A DNA stretch of 64,000 nt from Mesocentrotus franciscanus (lineage: Eukaryota; Echinodermata; Echinoidea; Camarodonta; Strongylocentrotidae), in the NCBI GenBank assembly GCA_037976565.1, contig CP137675.1, positions 29,439,637 through 29,503,636 on the forward strand, in the 5' to 3' direction. The notes under the pieces were generated by a model. That model ran no database searches, had not been told where the DNA came from, and was given only the letters and a program-made list of their open reading frames with translations. The translations under genes were made by a program, and so were the position numbers. Below, one piece after another: positions 37,914 through 63,057 of this stretch. The first letter of the stretch is position 1. Each line of letters opens with the position of its first letter.

Positions 37914-39342
37914 AAAAAGGGAAAAGGGGAAGAAACGGGCAGAAGAAAAAAGGAAGGGGGAAGAGAAAAGGAAGAAAGACAAGAGAAAGAGGGACATATA
38001 TATTCCAGCATTTCCTTCAGGGAACTGATGTGAATGGGCGATGAAAAAGAGGTTGACTTTAAAGTAACCTACAATGAAATATTGCTCATGTTTATTTCTT
38101 ACAATGTCAAAATTACTTTACGGGATCCCCTCCCTAAAAAGCTTAGGCATGGGTGATGGTAGGTATGAGGTTAATGCATGATCAGGAATTAGTTGAGTGG
38201 ATGGAAAAGAAGTGAGAAATAAGCTGAAAGAAACATGGAAAATTGCCATGGAATGATGGAAGGCAATGTGAGACAGGCCCAACATGTTCTAAAACAAGTA
38301 ATACAACAGAATACTCCAGTTCGATATTTTGGAGAAAGATTATTATGTTACAACTTATTTTTGTTTTATTGAAAAGCTGATGTAGGTCTATGGATTGTAT
38401 TCAAACGTAACAGGCATAAGATAGTTAAGGTGCTTTTGAAGGTTAGAATGTTATTAAGTTTGAAGTTTTGTTTATAACACCCTTCCAATAATAATGCACC
38501 TTCTAAGACTGGTTATAATTTTTGAAGAAAAAATAGTGCTCTGGTCAGGGCCTTAGGGGAATATTATGCTTATATTTTAGAGCGTATCTGGTATGATAAG
38601 TATATCTGGGTGAAGAAGGAGATAATGGAAGTTTGTTGTTTGGTAGTTGGAACGTAAGTTTTATATTATGTTTTTAAGAAACAGACAGTTTGTATGAGAT
38701 CAGGAGTGGAAATTTTCTGTCATTTTGAGAACCAAATTTTGCATCAGTGATATTCTGTTTCATTGAATTGAGTTTCCCGCAGAGAGGATTCAGTTGGTTT
38801 AATTAAAGAAGGAAGAGAGTCAAATGAAGAACCAAAAGCAATATGTTTTTCATTTACTAATGAGAACTATGTTTTTTGAGATCTCCTTACACAGAATATT
38901 GGAATGGGTTTTTCACGATGAATGTTGTTTGGAGACATCAATATTCATAAAATGTATGTTTCTATCACCAGGAAATAAAGAATTTTCTGTCTACATGAAC
39001 CTTTCCTGGTTGCTTATTAATGCATTTGCCCACTGGTAACATAATACTTTCACAAGTTGATATCCCTCACCATTGGATTTTGTTTGGGTAATGTCTAAAT
39101 TTCATTTAAAAATAGATGATATCAGTCTGGTAGGCCTACACTGCAGGCAAGAGTTAGGACTAACATTTAGCATGTTATTAATGCTATTACCACTCTTATA
39201 TTCTCTGAAATGTTATCTTTATTGAGGGTGACTTGAAAAAGTTAATAACTTGGAAGGGAGGGGTGCGCATCCTGCCACACGCTTCTACCTCTTGGTTGCT
39301 TTGATCCCCATTGCCGAAAATATTTTGGCACCTATCATCCCC
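37914..39342. other. Interior of hAT-type element, no gene seen
   Basis: A purine-rich stretch (about 37914-37995) is followed by AT-rich DNA with only short frames. Confidence 0.5.
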
Positions 39343-39895
39343 TGTTGTGTAGTATTGTCCCAAAACCCAATTAATAATAAAGTACCCTCATATTTATACC
39401 CTGACATGATGCCCAGTTTAAGATGCACTTAAAAAGCCAAGTTTATATCTTTATAATCCTTCTCCATAGAAAAACCAAGTGCATTCATAATCCTTCCCCA
39501 TAGAAAGACCAAGTGCATTCATAATCCACTTCCCAGGAAAGACCACCTCTATTATGTTTAAGCCCCATACATACAACTACCAAGTAGTCCATTGTTCTGG
39601 CGGGCCCATTTATGCCTTTGTCCCTTTGACACAATGTAACCTACCCTCATATTACTTGTATCCTTCTGTATAAATACTATATGTTCTGGCTTTCGAGAAA
39701 GGAAGAGTTCAGACCATCACCAAGCTAGCACCTACACTTTGGCTGCCCTACATTTTGTAAATATATCTTGAATATGGACTATGTGACTCATCGTTGTTAG
39801 AGTTAATAAATTATACTCTTGTATATTACACTTCAAAGAAAGTCTCAGCACCTCTTTATTGATGTACCTCTCGATATTCCATCAACCACAAATAC
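39343..39895 (+). mobile_element. Possible solo LTR (weak)
   Basis: Starts TGTTGTGTAG, has a TATA-like TATAAATA (about 39672), a later AATAAA (about 39805) and ends near TTCCATCAACCACA. This order fits a retroviral-type LTR. No 5-bp target duplication and no partner LTR or internal region were found. A 39-bp unit (CATAGAAA-ACCAAGTGCATTC) is repeated twice at about 39467-39545. Confidence 0.3.
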
Positions 39896-39954
39896 ACCGA
39901 TCCCAAACACAACACCCCCAACCACGGATACAAATCGACACCCCTGTAGACAAG

Positions 39955-40812
39955 TATGACATTTCAAATTGACTGACTTGTAGGCCTATTGGTAAAGATA
40001 TACAAATACTATTTTTGTATAAGCACTTATATCATGTTTATCAAGATCGCTAGCTGAGATAATTATTACATTATTTTCATTACTCTTTTTTCAAAATCAG
40101 TGTTATTATTATTGTATATAATTATTATCGTTATTATTATCATAACTATCATTATAAAAGATCCATCCATTTGTTGTTAAACGCCTTAATTGAAGGGTTT
40201 CGTTTTTTTCTTTGTTTTCGTTTCGATTTTTTTTTTTTTTTTGTTTTTGTTTTTGTTTTGTTTGTTTTGTTTTTTCTTTGTTCTGGGAGTAGGTCCTATT
40301 AGTACAAAATGGAGAAGCTACATTTACCCTTTTTACAAAGTTTAAATCGCGTTTTGAGATTTGATCCCTCCTCCCCCGCAATCCTAGGACCAAGGTTGTA
40401 CCATAGTATTTTTTGCACAGTAGAATGCCACATGCATTATTTGCCTGTTGTCATACAGTGTAGTGTACACTGCCAATTTCTATTCATATAGTTCAGGAGC
40501 AATTCCCCGAGATTTTTTCCGTTGCCTTCTGCTGGCCTTCACCTGGTGGGGGCCATATTTTAGTAGGTTTATTTTGAACCCATTGGCTTTGGGGCGGGGT
40601 TCGCCAGATCCCTTGCGGTGTGGCTGGGATTGGCTGGATTGGGGGGCGGAGCGATTTTTTTTATGTTGGACTGTTTGTGTGTTGGGGTGGGGGGGGGTGG
40701 TGCTTGTGAATGTGCATGAGTGTGTGTGTATGTGGGTGCGTGTGTGGGTGTCGGAGGGTGTGTGTATGAAGGTGTGTGTGGTTGTTCGGATCGCCCCGCT
40801 CGTAGGTTTAGC
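39955..40812. other. No gene; T-rich and GT-rich tracts
   Basis: T-rich with TTTTG repeats at about 40203-40280, and GT-rich with G-runs at about 40676-40790. Frames across these are low complexity. Confidence 0.55.
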
Positions 40813-40930
40813 TTGATCCAGCCATGCTAAAGCCGGTGAATAATTGCGGAGCGCCAAGAGTGTCAAATCTGCAGGACATGATCGCTAGGGCCTATACAAG
40901 GACCCATTATTATTATTATTATTATTATCC
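40813..40930 (-). repeat. Fragment of interspersed repeat with (TAA)n
   Basis: On the minus strand it runs from (TAA)n (40907-40929) into sequence with GGCGCTCCGCAATTATTCACC. This resembles the common invertebrate repeat end in which (TAA)n precedes a GCGCTTTACAATTATTC-like phrase. The family assignment is from memory and approximate. Confidence 0.4.
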
Positions 40931-41204
40931 AGTCTCCCCGATGACGGTCGGGTGTTCTCGGTGGTCCAGATAGGGTAGATATAAGACTTGACTTATGAGA
41001 TCGCTCGTCTGCATGTATTGGTCCTCTGTTTCACCTTTTTTTTTGTCTCGGGGGCTTCATTCTTGAACAATATTTATTTTGTAACGTTTTTAATTTTATG
41101 CCTTTGGGGGGGGGGGGTTATTTTGTACCATTTACTTTATTTTATTGTTATTGCTTTACTTTACTTTACTTTAATACACGATGTTGTAGGTCTAAGCCTA
41201 GCTG

Positions 41205-41745
41205 TTCATCGATCCAGGATTCTTCCATGCATGGTAACTGCTATATTTGTCGGGGGAGGGGATTGTGTGCTTTCATGAGACAACAGACAACACCTAGACC
41301 CGCTCATACAGAAGGCTGGGATTCTTTGACCAGTAACTATCAAGTCTATTCTTAAACGAATTGACCTACCCAGCTGACACCACGTCTTCTGGGAGACCAT
41401 TCGGATCCACAGCTCTACAACTCTATTGCTAAAAAAGTATTTTCTAATATCTAGCCTTGAATATATTTTCCCAGTTTTTTAGAGTGACCTCGAGTTCTAT
41501 CTTCTGTACTCATCTTAAAGAGAATATGTTGCACATTGTACAAGCCATTCAAGTACTTGTACACATCGATCATGTCCCCCTTCTACGCATGTGAACAAGA
41601 GTTGGTAATTGGAGTTTGGTCAAGCGCTCCCAGGTATGACAACTTTTTAAGGCCATAAATAATCTTTGTGGCACGTCTCTGTACCCTTTCCAACATCCTC
41701 TGTTCTCCTAATCTGTATGGGATTTGTTCCTAATTATGTAAATTT
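41205..41745 (-). mobile_element. CR1-type LINE 3' fragment, decayed
   Basis: In minus-strand translation, spread over several frames, the C-terminal hallmark of CR1-like reverse transcriptase proteins is readable: a GDMIDVYKYLNG stretch (near 41560), then DRTRGHSKKL (near 41490), FFSNRVVELW (near 41425) and a short tail to a stop near 41280. Frameshifts and stops interrupt it. No reverse transcriptase core is present, so this is a 5'-truncated dead copy. Confidence 0.7.
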
Positions 41746-43185
41746 TTTGTAGATATTGTGATTTCTTTTGATTGTCCAATAAAAACACAAATTTAAAAAT
41801 AAATAAATAAATAAATAAAAAAGAAGACAAGAAAAAAAGAAGTAGAGTACACTAGCACAGTGGCGGATCCAGAGGGGTCAGGGCCCGGGCCCCTCCCTAG
41901 AAAAAACATGTAAAAACACCCTTTGGGGGAAAAAGAAGATGGGCCCCTCCCTGGCGCTCAAGGGGTGGCGGTGAATTTTTCTTCCATTCCCCCACCCCAA
42001 GCCCGTGAGTGTTTTTTTTTCTACTATCCTGTTTCCGCTTCCCAACAATTCAACAAACTAAATCGGGAAAAAGCTCATTGATAATTTGGCCATGCCATAG
42101 TCTTTTCATGATGGTTACATCCACAGCGTCTGTATGATAAGTACCCCGGAAGTTGATGATGAATCAAAGAGGTCAACCGTTTTCGACATTCGAGAGTAGA
42201 TCTACGTGGCCTTATCATTATCTGCGTCAAGATTTACACTATGTGGATTTAATTTCTAGGTTTCTCTAAGTACTATTATTGATCTCACACCTTGAAAGCA
42301 GTTCAAAACCATCAAAAAATGGAGGTAAGAAGCATTTCCACTGATTCACACCGACATTTTCTCCATGTAAATGTACGATGATATTAAACTTCGGTCCCAT
42401 GCTATCATATCCATGTTAGTCATTTTAAAGTCGGTCATCAATGTCTTCTGAATTCTGATGATATCGTGTTATAGTGAGGCAGTGAACGAGTACTATTGGA
42501 AAGAAAATGCCAAAAATATTATCTCTAAATTTGTATGTATAAGCTAATACATTTCATATGCTCAGTCTTATGTGGGGCTGTGTGAATTCAGCAGCGGTCG
42601 ATCGTCGATCGTCGATCTCTGAGTCTGAGTCTGACTCTGAGACTGAGAGTGAGACTGTAGCTGAATTCTGAAAATCAAAATCAAATGCGAATCTCAACGA
42701 CAAAAATATAAACTTGATTAGACTAAGTTGATATCAGCAACATAGCAGCTTTACTAGTATCATTTTCAGCTATCCTGGATGTGTATTAAGATGGGCAACA
42801 CTACTGCAGTACATTCATGCAATATTTTGTAAAACCTGCTGTATCATGATAGTTGATACTTTCAAAATCAAAATAATAAACAATTTAATGACACATGCAT
42901 ATTGGTCATTTGTTGATATACCCTGCACGTAGAACTTTAGCTTACATTGGCGATACAGCCAACGCATGCGCATTACGTTCCTCCCGTCTCAGCTCATTTT
43001 CGTAATTTGGCGCCTAGCCGAGCCGACATGGGCCCTTTAGATTGGCTATCGCTATCTCCCATAGGCTCTATGTTATTAGACATTAATGCGAGGAGATGGC
43101 TTGCGATTTTCCGTTTTTACCAATACCAACATTATATTTCAGTCAAATCTTCTATTTGTTGCAATTTTTTCAGCGTCCTTGAAAA
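41746..43185. other. No gene seen
   Basis: Contains (AAAT)n at about 41797-41819, a lone hAT-like end CAGTGGCGGATCC at 41858, and short repeats of TCGATCG and GAGTCT near 42597-42655. Sequence with CGCATGCGCATTACG at about 42962 resembles an NRF1-type site, but no transcript is evident next to it. Confidence 0.45.
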
Positions 43186-43460
43186 GTTAAGTATTTGACT
43201 TAAGTTCAAGTCTTACTTAACTAAGTCTTAAGTTTGAAAAATTCTCATTTTCGTTATATTTAAGGTACAAACTTGCAAGTTGTACTGAAATGTTTGTTGA
43301 TTTTTCTATTTTATGTGTGTGCAATTTCGTGTGTGCGTCACCTATGTGTGAAATGCGTCACCTGTTTAAAGCACGTCATGTCAAAATCTCTGTGGTGTGA
43401 CGTAATATTTCGTATTGACTTTGCCATTGAACTTAAGTCACGCTTAAGTTAAGTAGGCCC
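43186..43460. repeat. Possible foldback repeat with CTTAAG motifs
   Basis: The left part (about 43190-43235) and right part (about 43425-43458) both carry clustered ACTTAAGTT/TTAAGT motifs in opposite orientation, about 200 bp apart. This suggests a degraded inverted-repeat element just upstream of the ZnT5 promoter region. Confidence 0.35.
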
Positions 43461-43779
43461 TCTCTCCAATCAGAGCGCTTAAACTCAATGTACATCGCGG
43501 AATGGTAAAAGTTCTACGTGCCCTGAATACCTTGAATACCAAAGCTTCTGGAAGAAATCCATCTCCAGCTGTCGAGCTTCCAGATCTAACTTCAAAGGGG
43601 GATGCCCCAGCTTCCGGGTCTTGCACCATGGTCATATTTTTTACATCTGTATCTTGCTTGCTGGGTCATATCAGGATTGTCATAGTTGGAGTGTCTACAA
43701 ATAGACCTACATGTAAGTAACGAATGCATGGAACTCGCAAGTTTCGTTGGTGAAAATTTCCTTCGTTTTCCAGATATTT

Positions 43780-44055
43780 GAGCCTACTTTTACCAATTGG
43801 GCTGACCGTCTTCAGCTAGGTTCCGCCAATTTCTAATTTTATGACGTTTTTTCAAAATGAAGGGAGACCTCAACGCCCGATTACATCGCATTTGTTTATT
43901 GTTGTGATTGGTTGTTAACACAGGTCAGCGGAAGGAGACATGAACAAACAAAACAAATGAACGAAAGAACGATCGGCAGGCCATCTGCGCAAGCGAGATA
44001 GACAGCCACCCTTGGGGTATTGCGCAACTGCTTTAAAGTAGAGTGTCTGCAACGC
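43780..44055 (+). promoter_or_regulatory. Presumed ZnT5 promoter / 5' UTR region
   Basis: Lies directly upstream of the first coding exon. It has a reverse CCAAT box (ATTGG at about 43908) and TGCGCA motifs (about 43986 and 44021) that resemble NRF1 half sites. There is no TATA box, as is common for housekeeping genes. The transcription start cannot be placed from sequence. Confidence 0.35.
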
Positions 44056-44079
44056 ATGCTTATTGATTATATCGATATC

Positions 44080-58313
<14,234 letters not shown>

Positions 58314-58320
58314 ATTGTGA

Positions 58321-58933
58321 CAGGGTGCTCAAGATCGTCAACAGGATGCAGCAGGTCAACTTGCTATAAGGTCTGTAACGTGAAGGCTGTCTGTACTGTA
58401 CCCAGGTGCTCAAGTCTTTTCGATCAGATGGAGCAGATTGGCCACTTAGACTCCCAGCTCTATGGTATCAAGGCTGTCCAAAATGTGGCAGGGTGTATAA
58501 GATCGCCATCAGGATGTAGGAGATTTGCCACATAGAGTCACAGCTCTTTGACCAGGTTCTCAAGATGATCAACCAACCAGATGAAGCAGACTGGCTACTT
58601 GGACTCCCAGCTCTATGATATCAATGCTGTTTAAACTGTCTCTGGTTTACAAGATTGCCAATCTGATGCAACAATTTGGCCACTGGTCTCCCAGTTGTAT
58701 GTCACCAAGGATGTCCAGAGCTAACCAAGTGCTTAAGAAGACTGACCAGATAGCAGATAAGCCAGGTATGATATTGAGGAATCTTAACTCTGATGCAAGA
58801 GTCCGTCCAGTTGGACTCCCATATTTGTCAGATCAAGGTCTTTCAAGCTCTCAGTATTACCAGATACATTAGATCAGCCATTTGGACCCCTAACTATCAG
58901 ACTTATGATATCAAAGCTACTTAAAGTTAAACT
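58321..58933 (+). repeat. Decayed tandem copies of the ZnT5 terminal coding segment
   Basis: The reference unit is the last ~87 bp around the stop (58233-58320: GACCAAGTTCTCAAGATGAC ... GACTCCCAGCTCTATGATAT ... GTCTAAA). Recognisable copies start at about 58321, 58401, 58488, 58550, 58641 and 58722, with a last piece at about 58850-58933. Copies at 58401 and 58550 are closest, retaining GACTCCCAGCTCTATG and ATCAA(G/T)GCTGT. All have stops and indels, so they are non-coding in the present transcript. Confidence 0.88.
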
Positions 58934-59172
58934 TGGGCTATTAGGCTTCCATCTGCATGCACTTTATGTTCAGCTGATCTCCAGGTTGTTCGAAGCTGAA
59001 GGTTTATGAATATCTAGGTCAAATGTCTCCTAGCTGCATATTAAGAAGACTGTTTAAAATATTGGCCTTTTGATGTTTGCCATCAAGTATCTTCTGTCCC
59101 ATTGGAAATTGTATGTATGTGACAAAAATTCGATTTGAATACACCAGCCTATCTTTTGTGTAATTGTAGTGG

Positions 59173-59376
59173 TTTTTTTTTTTTTACCTGACTGCTAAGA
59201 AAGCATAAATGCTTGTTAGTAAGCAACCAGAGGATCGACGGCTATAGGTCCTCTCCGAGGGACCTGGTAATGAGGATTAATGCTTTACCAAAGGGCACTA
59301 GCGCATTGACTTGGTTTTGAACCCGGGTCGCTGTATTACAAGACCACTGGTCTACCAACTGAGCTATCGTGCCTCC
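59173..59376 (-). mobile_element. tRNA-Thr-derived SINE (minus strand) in ZnT5 3' UTR
   Basis: On the minus strand it begins GGCACGATAGCTCAGTTGG (box A), passes an ACTGGTCTTGTAA anticodon-arm-like stretch as in tRNA-Thr(TGT), has box B GGGTTCAAAACC, then a body of about 130 bp and an A-tail (T-run at 59173-59185 on the + strand). The acceptor stem is not preserved, so it is not a tRNA gene. Confidence 0.8.
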
Positions 59377-61015
59377 TGTGATTGAGTAGCTACATTAAGA
59401 CATGTTATTCAAATTCTATTTTTGTTAATTTTTCTCAAACGCAAGTCTGAAAGCAAAAAGGTCTAAGAGGCACTAATAATACCAAACCTTACAGGTGCTT
59501 GGATTATTATGACAGTAAAACAACATCTTTGATGTTTACGGTTGATTTTTGAATACTGAGATTGTTATTTTCTTTAGTAAGCCGTTAATGTTTCATAAGG
59601 AAATACAAGTAATGTCAAATTATGCAAATTATAGTATTTATAAGGCACTCACAATGTTGTAAGCCTACACCCCTCCCTTCTCAAATACTGAAACATGTGT
59701 ATCAAATAAGGGATTATATTAATTCTTTCCAGCCACAACGACTTGCCATGCACATGTTCATTTAGTTTTGCTGAGGTTGAAGAGGTAGTGCATCTGTTAT
59801 TCCAAAGATACTAGTAAACAATAACAGATGGTTATCCTATGTTGTCTTAACATAGCACGTTGTCTAAATTTGTATATTCTGGAATGAGGTGCTTATTCAT
59901 GCACACCATTTCTGTCGTATTTGCACAACTTGTACATGTACTTTTCTTTTCATTGTATTTCATGTAACAGGTAATATGGAACAAATAGTCTTTTGTGTCT
60001 TTAATCAAAAGACGGTACTCATCTTATTGAATTGTTCAGGTTTGGTGTAATATGCTTGCATGCCATTCCATATTGAGATTTCTTTCAAAGCATTTAGCAA
60101 AATTTTTGCAGGAATTGTTTACAGAATCAGCATTTCCAAGACGTCGAAATTTGCTCTTTTCAAAGTTATTGGCACGATGAATAGTTTTTGTTGTGCTAGG
60201 TGTTCAAATTATTTATTACATTTTAAAGGAGTTCTAAGGGGTAATTACAAGGGCTTTTATGTAATGAACTGCTTGCCTAAACTCAAGCTAGAACTGTTCA
60301 AATTGCTTAGATTTCTTGTTGGCACCAGTGACCTTCTTGTGATTTTGCACACATGGTAACAATAGCATTTCAGATTTTCATCTACAAAGAAAACTATCGC
60401 AATGTAGCAGTGCAGGAGCAGCTCCCCAAAAAACAAGGACTGTATTTGTATAGGAGTTTGTGAGATGGATGTGTTTGAAAGTCTGTTTTTAGTCTAATCA
60501 TGTAGGCATATTTGTCTTAAGATGACACAAGGAAATTTGCTAAATTTCTATTTTGGAGGGTCCAGATAGCATTTAATGGAGTATGCACACAGAAGCACCC
60601 TTACCCCACCCCCCCACCTCACTGTATCATTACTCAGTCACAACTCCAAGCCAACTCCACACTGATTCCCAAACTGACCAATTCTCAGTCATTCTGGGTA
60701 ATTTGTTATTTGTTTTGTCAGTCTGGTGTTGCTCTTGTCGATGTGACTGTGGTTTTAAATGGCAATCAAGTTTACATTGTAACTAAAATCTCATTTTGAT
60801 TTTAATATTCAATAATAATGAATTAAATCAATTGTGTAATTGATTTGTCTAGGATGGTAGTGGGTACTCATAATTAACTTCTAGATGGTATTTCTTCTTG
60901 CTTGTACTGTATGTCTAAATGAAGCCTATTCAACAAGTGAGGATAAATCACTTTGTAAATAGAAATGGATTGGTATATCTCATATATTGTATCAAGAAAA
61001 ATATTGTATAGAATG

Positions 61016-61021
61016 AATAAA
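61016..61021 (+). promoter_or_regulatory. Likely ZnT5 poly(A) signal
   Basis: AATAAA followed about 25 bp later by a GT-rich element (TGATGTGTGCTC). It is the best-placed signal downstream of the ZnT5 stop. Confidence 0.55.
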
Positions 61022-61128
61022 TTATTTTCAAATGTTATATCTCTGATGTGTGCTCATATGCTTATTATCAAATAATCAATAATTTTTTTTATTTTAATTG
61101 TAAATTTTTTTTGAGTGTTTAACACTTC

Positions 61129-61480
61129 CTAGACAACCCGACCCAAAGACAGCCCGACCCTGGACAACTTGACAAGGTCGAGTTGTCCAGGGTGGGGTGC
61201 TTCACCTGACAGCTCGACCCACTTTTGGAAAGACTTCAATTTTGCGACAGCCACCTAACCCTAACCCTAACACTAACCCTAACCCTAACCCTAACCCTAT
61301 TTTATCATGTTTTATATATCATATTATTATTAGATATATCATTCTAAGCTGTACCCATATTTTTTTTGAGGGGAAAAAAGTGGGTCGAGCTGTCCGCCAA
61401 AGCACCCCACCCTGGACAACTCGACCTGGTTGAGTTGTCCAGGGTATTAGGTCTGGTTTTCCAGGGTCGGACTGTCTAGA
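61129..61480. mobile_element. Nested-hairpin element containing telomeric repeats
   Basis: The outer ends CTAGACAACCCGACCC and GGGTCGGACTGTCTAG are inverted. Inside are a second inverted pair containing GGGTGCTT(C/T)...AGCTCGACCCACTTTT, and in each arm a separate hairpin with CCCTGGACAACT and AGTTGTCCAGGG (61158-61192 and about 61410-61444). The central loop holds telomere-type repeats. Confidence 0.75.
61254..61299. repeat. Interstitial telomeric repeat (CCCTAA)n
   Basis: Seven to eight tandem CCCTAA units with one variant (CACTAA). This equals TTAGGG on the other strand. It sits in the loop of the hairpin element and not at a chromosome end. Confidence 0.95.
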
Positions 61481-61621
61481 CCCCCTTCAAAAAGATGACA
61501 CATGTCTGCCAAAGATTACTTTCAACAAATTTTATCAAAATCTAATTACACTTTAATTCACATGACCCTTCTGGTACACACTTAAACAAAATGGAACAAG
61601 GTGCGAATTTGCAAGGGAAAA

Positions 61622-62611
61622 AGAATTTATTGTTTTTATTCACTCGTAAATTGATTTAGAGTTAGCAAATTATACTTGAAGATGGAACACCATTAATGAT
61701 ATACATAGGTCAGGGATCAGAAGGGACGTACAGAGAGAGAGTTAGTGAGAAAGAGAGGGGGAGAGAGAGAGTTAGTGATAGAGAGAGGAGGGGATTAGGG
61801 AGAGAGTGAGTGAGACGAGAAGAAAGAAGGAGAGAAGATATTTTGAAATTGAGTACTAATTAAGATTATGTTTTACAGGGGCATTCTAAAATGATATTAT
61901 GAACATTATGTATGTACGATTCTATAACTTTGGTGGAAATTTGAGTTGGTATTACAGGCATTGCCCCCGAAAAAAACAGTCTTCAAAAAACGAATCCCCA
62001 ATACGAATACGTTTAGACTTCATATTAACCCATAGGCATAGCAGTTTAGAGTTTTCTTATTTTCTAGATTAATCAATTTGCCCTCCTCCAGCAACTAATA
62101 TTATGTTCCAACCCTTCATAGTTTGTAATGGAAGATGACGAATTTATTGTTTTTATGCACTAGGAAAATTATATAGAGTTAACAAATTATACTTGATGAT
62201 GAAACGGTCCGGGATCAGGAGGGAGGTGCAAATCGAGAGAGAGAGAGAGAGAGAAAGAGAACGAAATAAGGAGTCAGAGAGAAACATATAGAAAAGAAAG
62301 ACAGTGGGGTGGGGCGGGCTAAGTAGTCTACAAATAGACTACAGAGAGAGAGAGAGAGAGGGGGTGAGTGAGTGAGAAAAGAAGAAAGAAGTGGAAAGCG
62401 AGTTAGAGAAATGAGAGAGAGAGAGGGGGGATTTATGTAGAAGTAAGCTTTGAGATCTCTTACTAATTTAAATTAAGCCTATGTTTTATAGGGACCTTTT
62501 AAAATGATATAATAAACAGTATGTATGTACGATTCTATATCCATTCAACTAAAATGTGCAATTTTTGGTTTAACTTTGATGGAAATTTGAGTTGGTATTA
62601 CAGCCATTGCC
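61622..62611. repeat. Diverged ~500-bp direct repeat with (GA)n centres
   Basis: Copy 1 (61622-61966) and copy 2 (62140-62611) both begin GAATTTATTGTTTTTAT, pass (A/G)GTTA(G/A)CAAATTATACTTGA and a GA-rich block, and end GGAAATTTGAGTTGGTATTA followed by CAG(G/C)CATTGCC. Copy 2 has extra sequence before the end. Intervening bases 61967-62139 are single copy. Confidence 0.8.
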
Positions 62612-63057
62612 TATGTAAAAATGTGTAATTTTATTTTCAGATGATTATAGCCTTGTTGTAAAGGAAATATATTTGCTAGCTCTATCCCCCCCCCCCTTGT
62701 TTTGTATGAACATGGTTAAAGAATATGGACCAAATATAGAATGTTTTGACAGAAATAAAGGGCCATTATACCAAAGCCGAATATATGCGTAAAGGATCTT
62801 CAGCACAATACTTGTATTTCATTATCTTAACAAGTAATTAAGAAATACAATTAATATGCCAAATATATAAAACCTACTGGATGTCTTAGTTGACTTAAAT
62901 TCTGTTTTTGATGCTCCTTTAAGTATAATTATACAATTATATAGACCATTGTGACGTTTATTCGATATTCGATTTCTTGTTAGTATAACATGTCATCAAT
63001 GACATCGGGTTCCAGATTAAGTTCAGCCTGGTTTTCATCAGCTTGGACTTGGACTTC
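62612..63057. other. No gene seen up to macroglobulin-like stop; its 3' UTR likely here
   Basis: AT-rich with a C-run at about 62686-62696. On the minus strand this is where the 3' UTR of the macroglobulin-like gene should lie. Confidence 0.4.

Larger units (their letters stand above)
36947..39946. mobile_element. hAT-type non-autonomous element, ~3.0 kb
   Basis: The left end reads CATGGGTGTCGAT and the right end, reversed, CAGGGGTGTCGAT. The two are flanked by identical 8-bp sequences, TAGACAAG at 36939-36946 and 39947-39954. CAGGGGTG-type ends with an exact 8-bp duplication fit the hAT superfamily. The 3-kb interior has no transposase-like frame and carries at least one nested insertion (37419-37913). 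Confidence 0.7.
58314..61040 (+). other. ZnT5 3' untranslated region
   Basis: The region runs from the stop codon to the best poly(A) signal at 61016. It contains decayed copies of the terminal coding segment (58321-58933), a minus-strand SINE (59173-59376) and otherwise unremarkable AT-rich sequence. A shorter 3' UTR cannot be excluded. Confidence 0.55.

Noticed and set aside
43444..43720. Overlapping frames on both strands just upstream of ZnT5
   Set aside because: Neither shows a domain or a splice partner; their frames overlap each other and they are not linked to exon 1 by phase.
59300..59376. A functional tRNA-Thr gene
   Set aside because: Box A, box B and the anticodon stretch are present, but the acceptor stem does not pair and an A-tail follows a longer body. 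It is a SINE.
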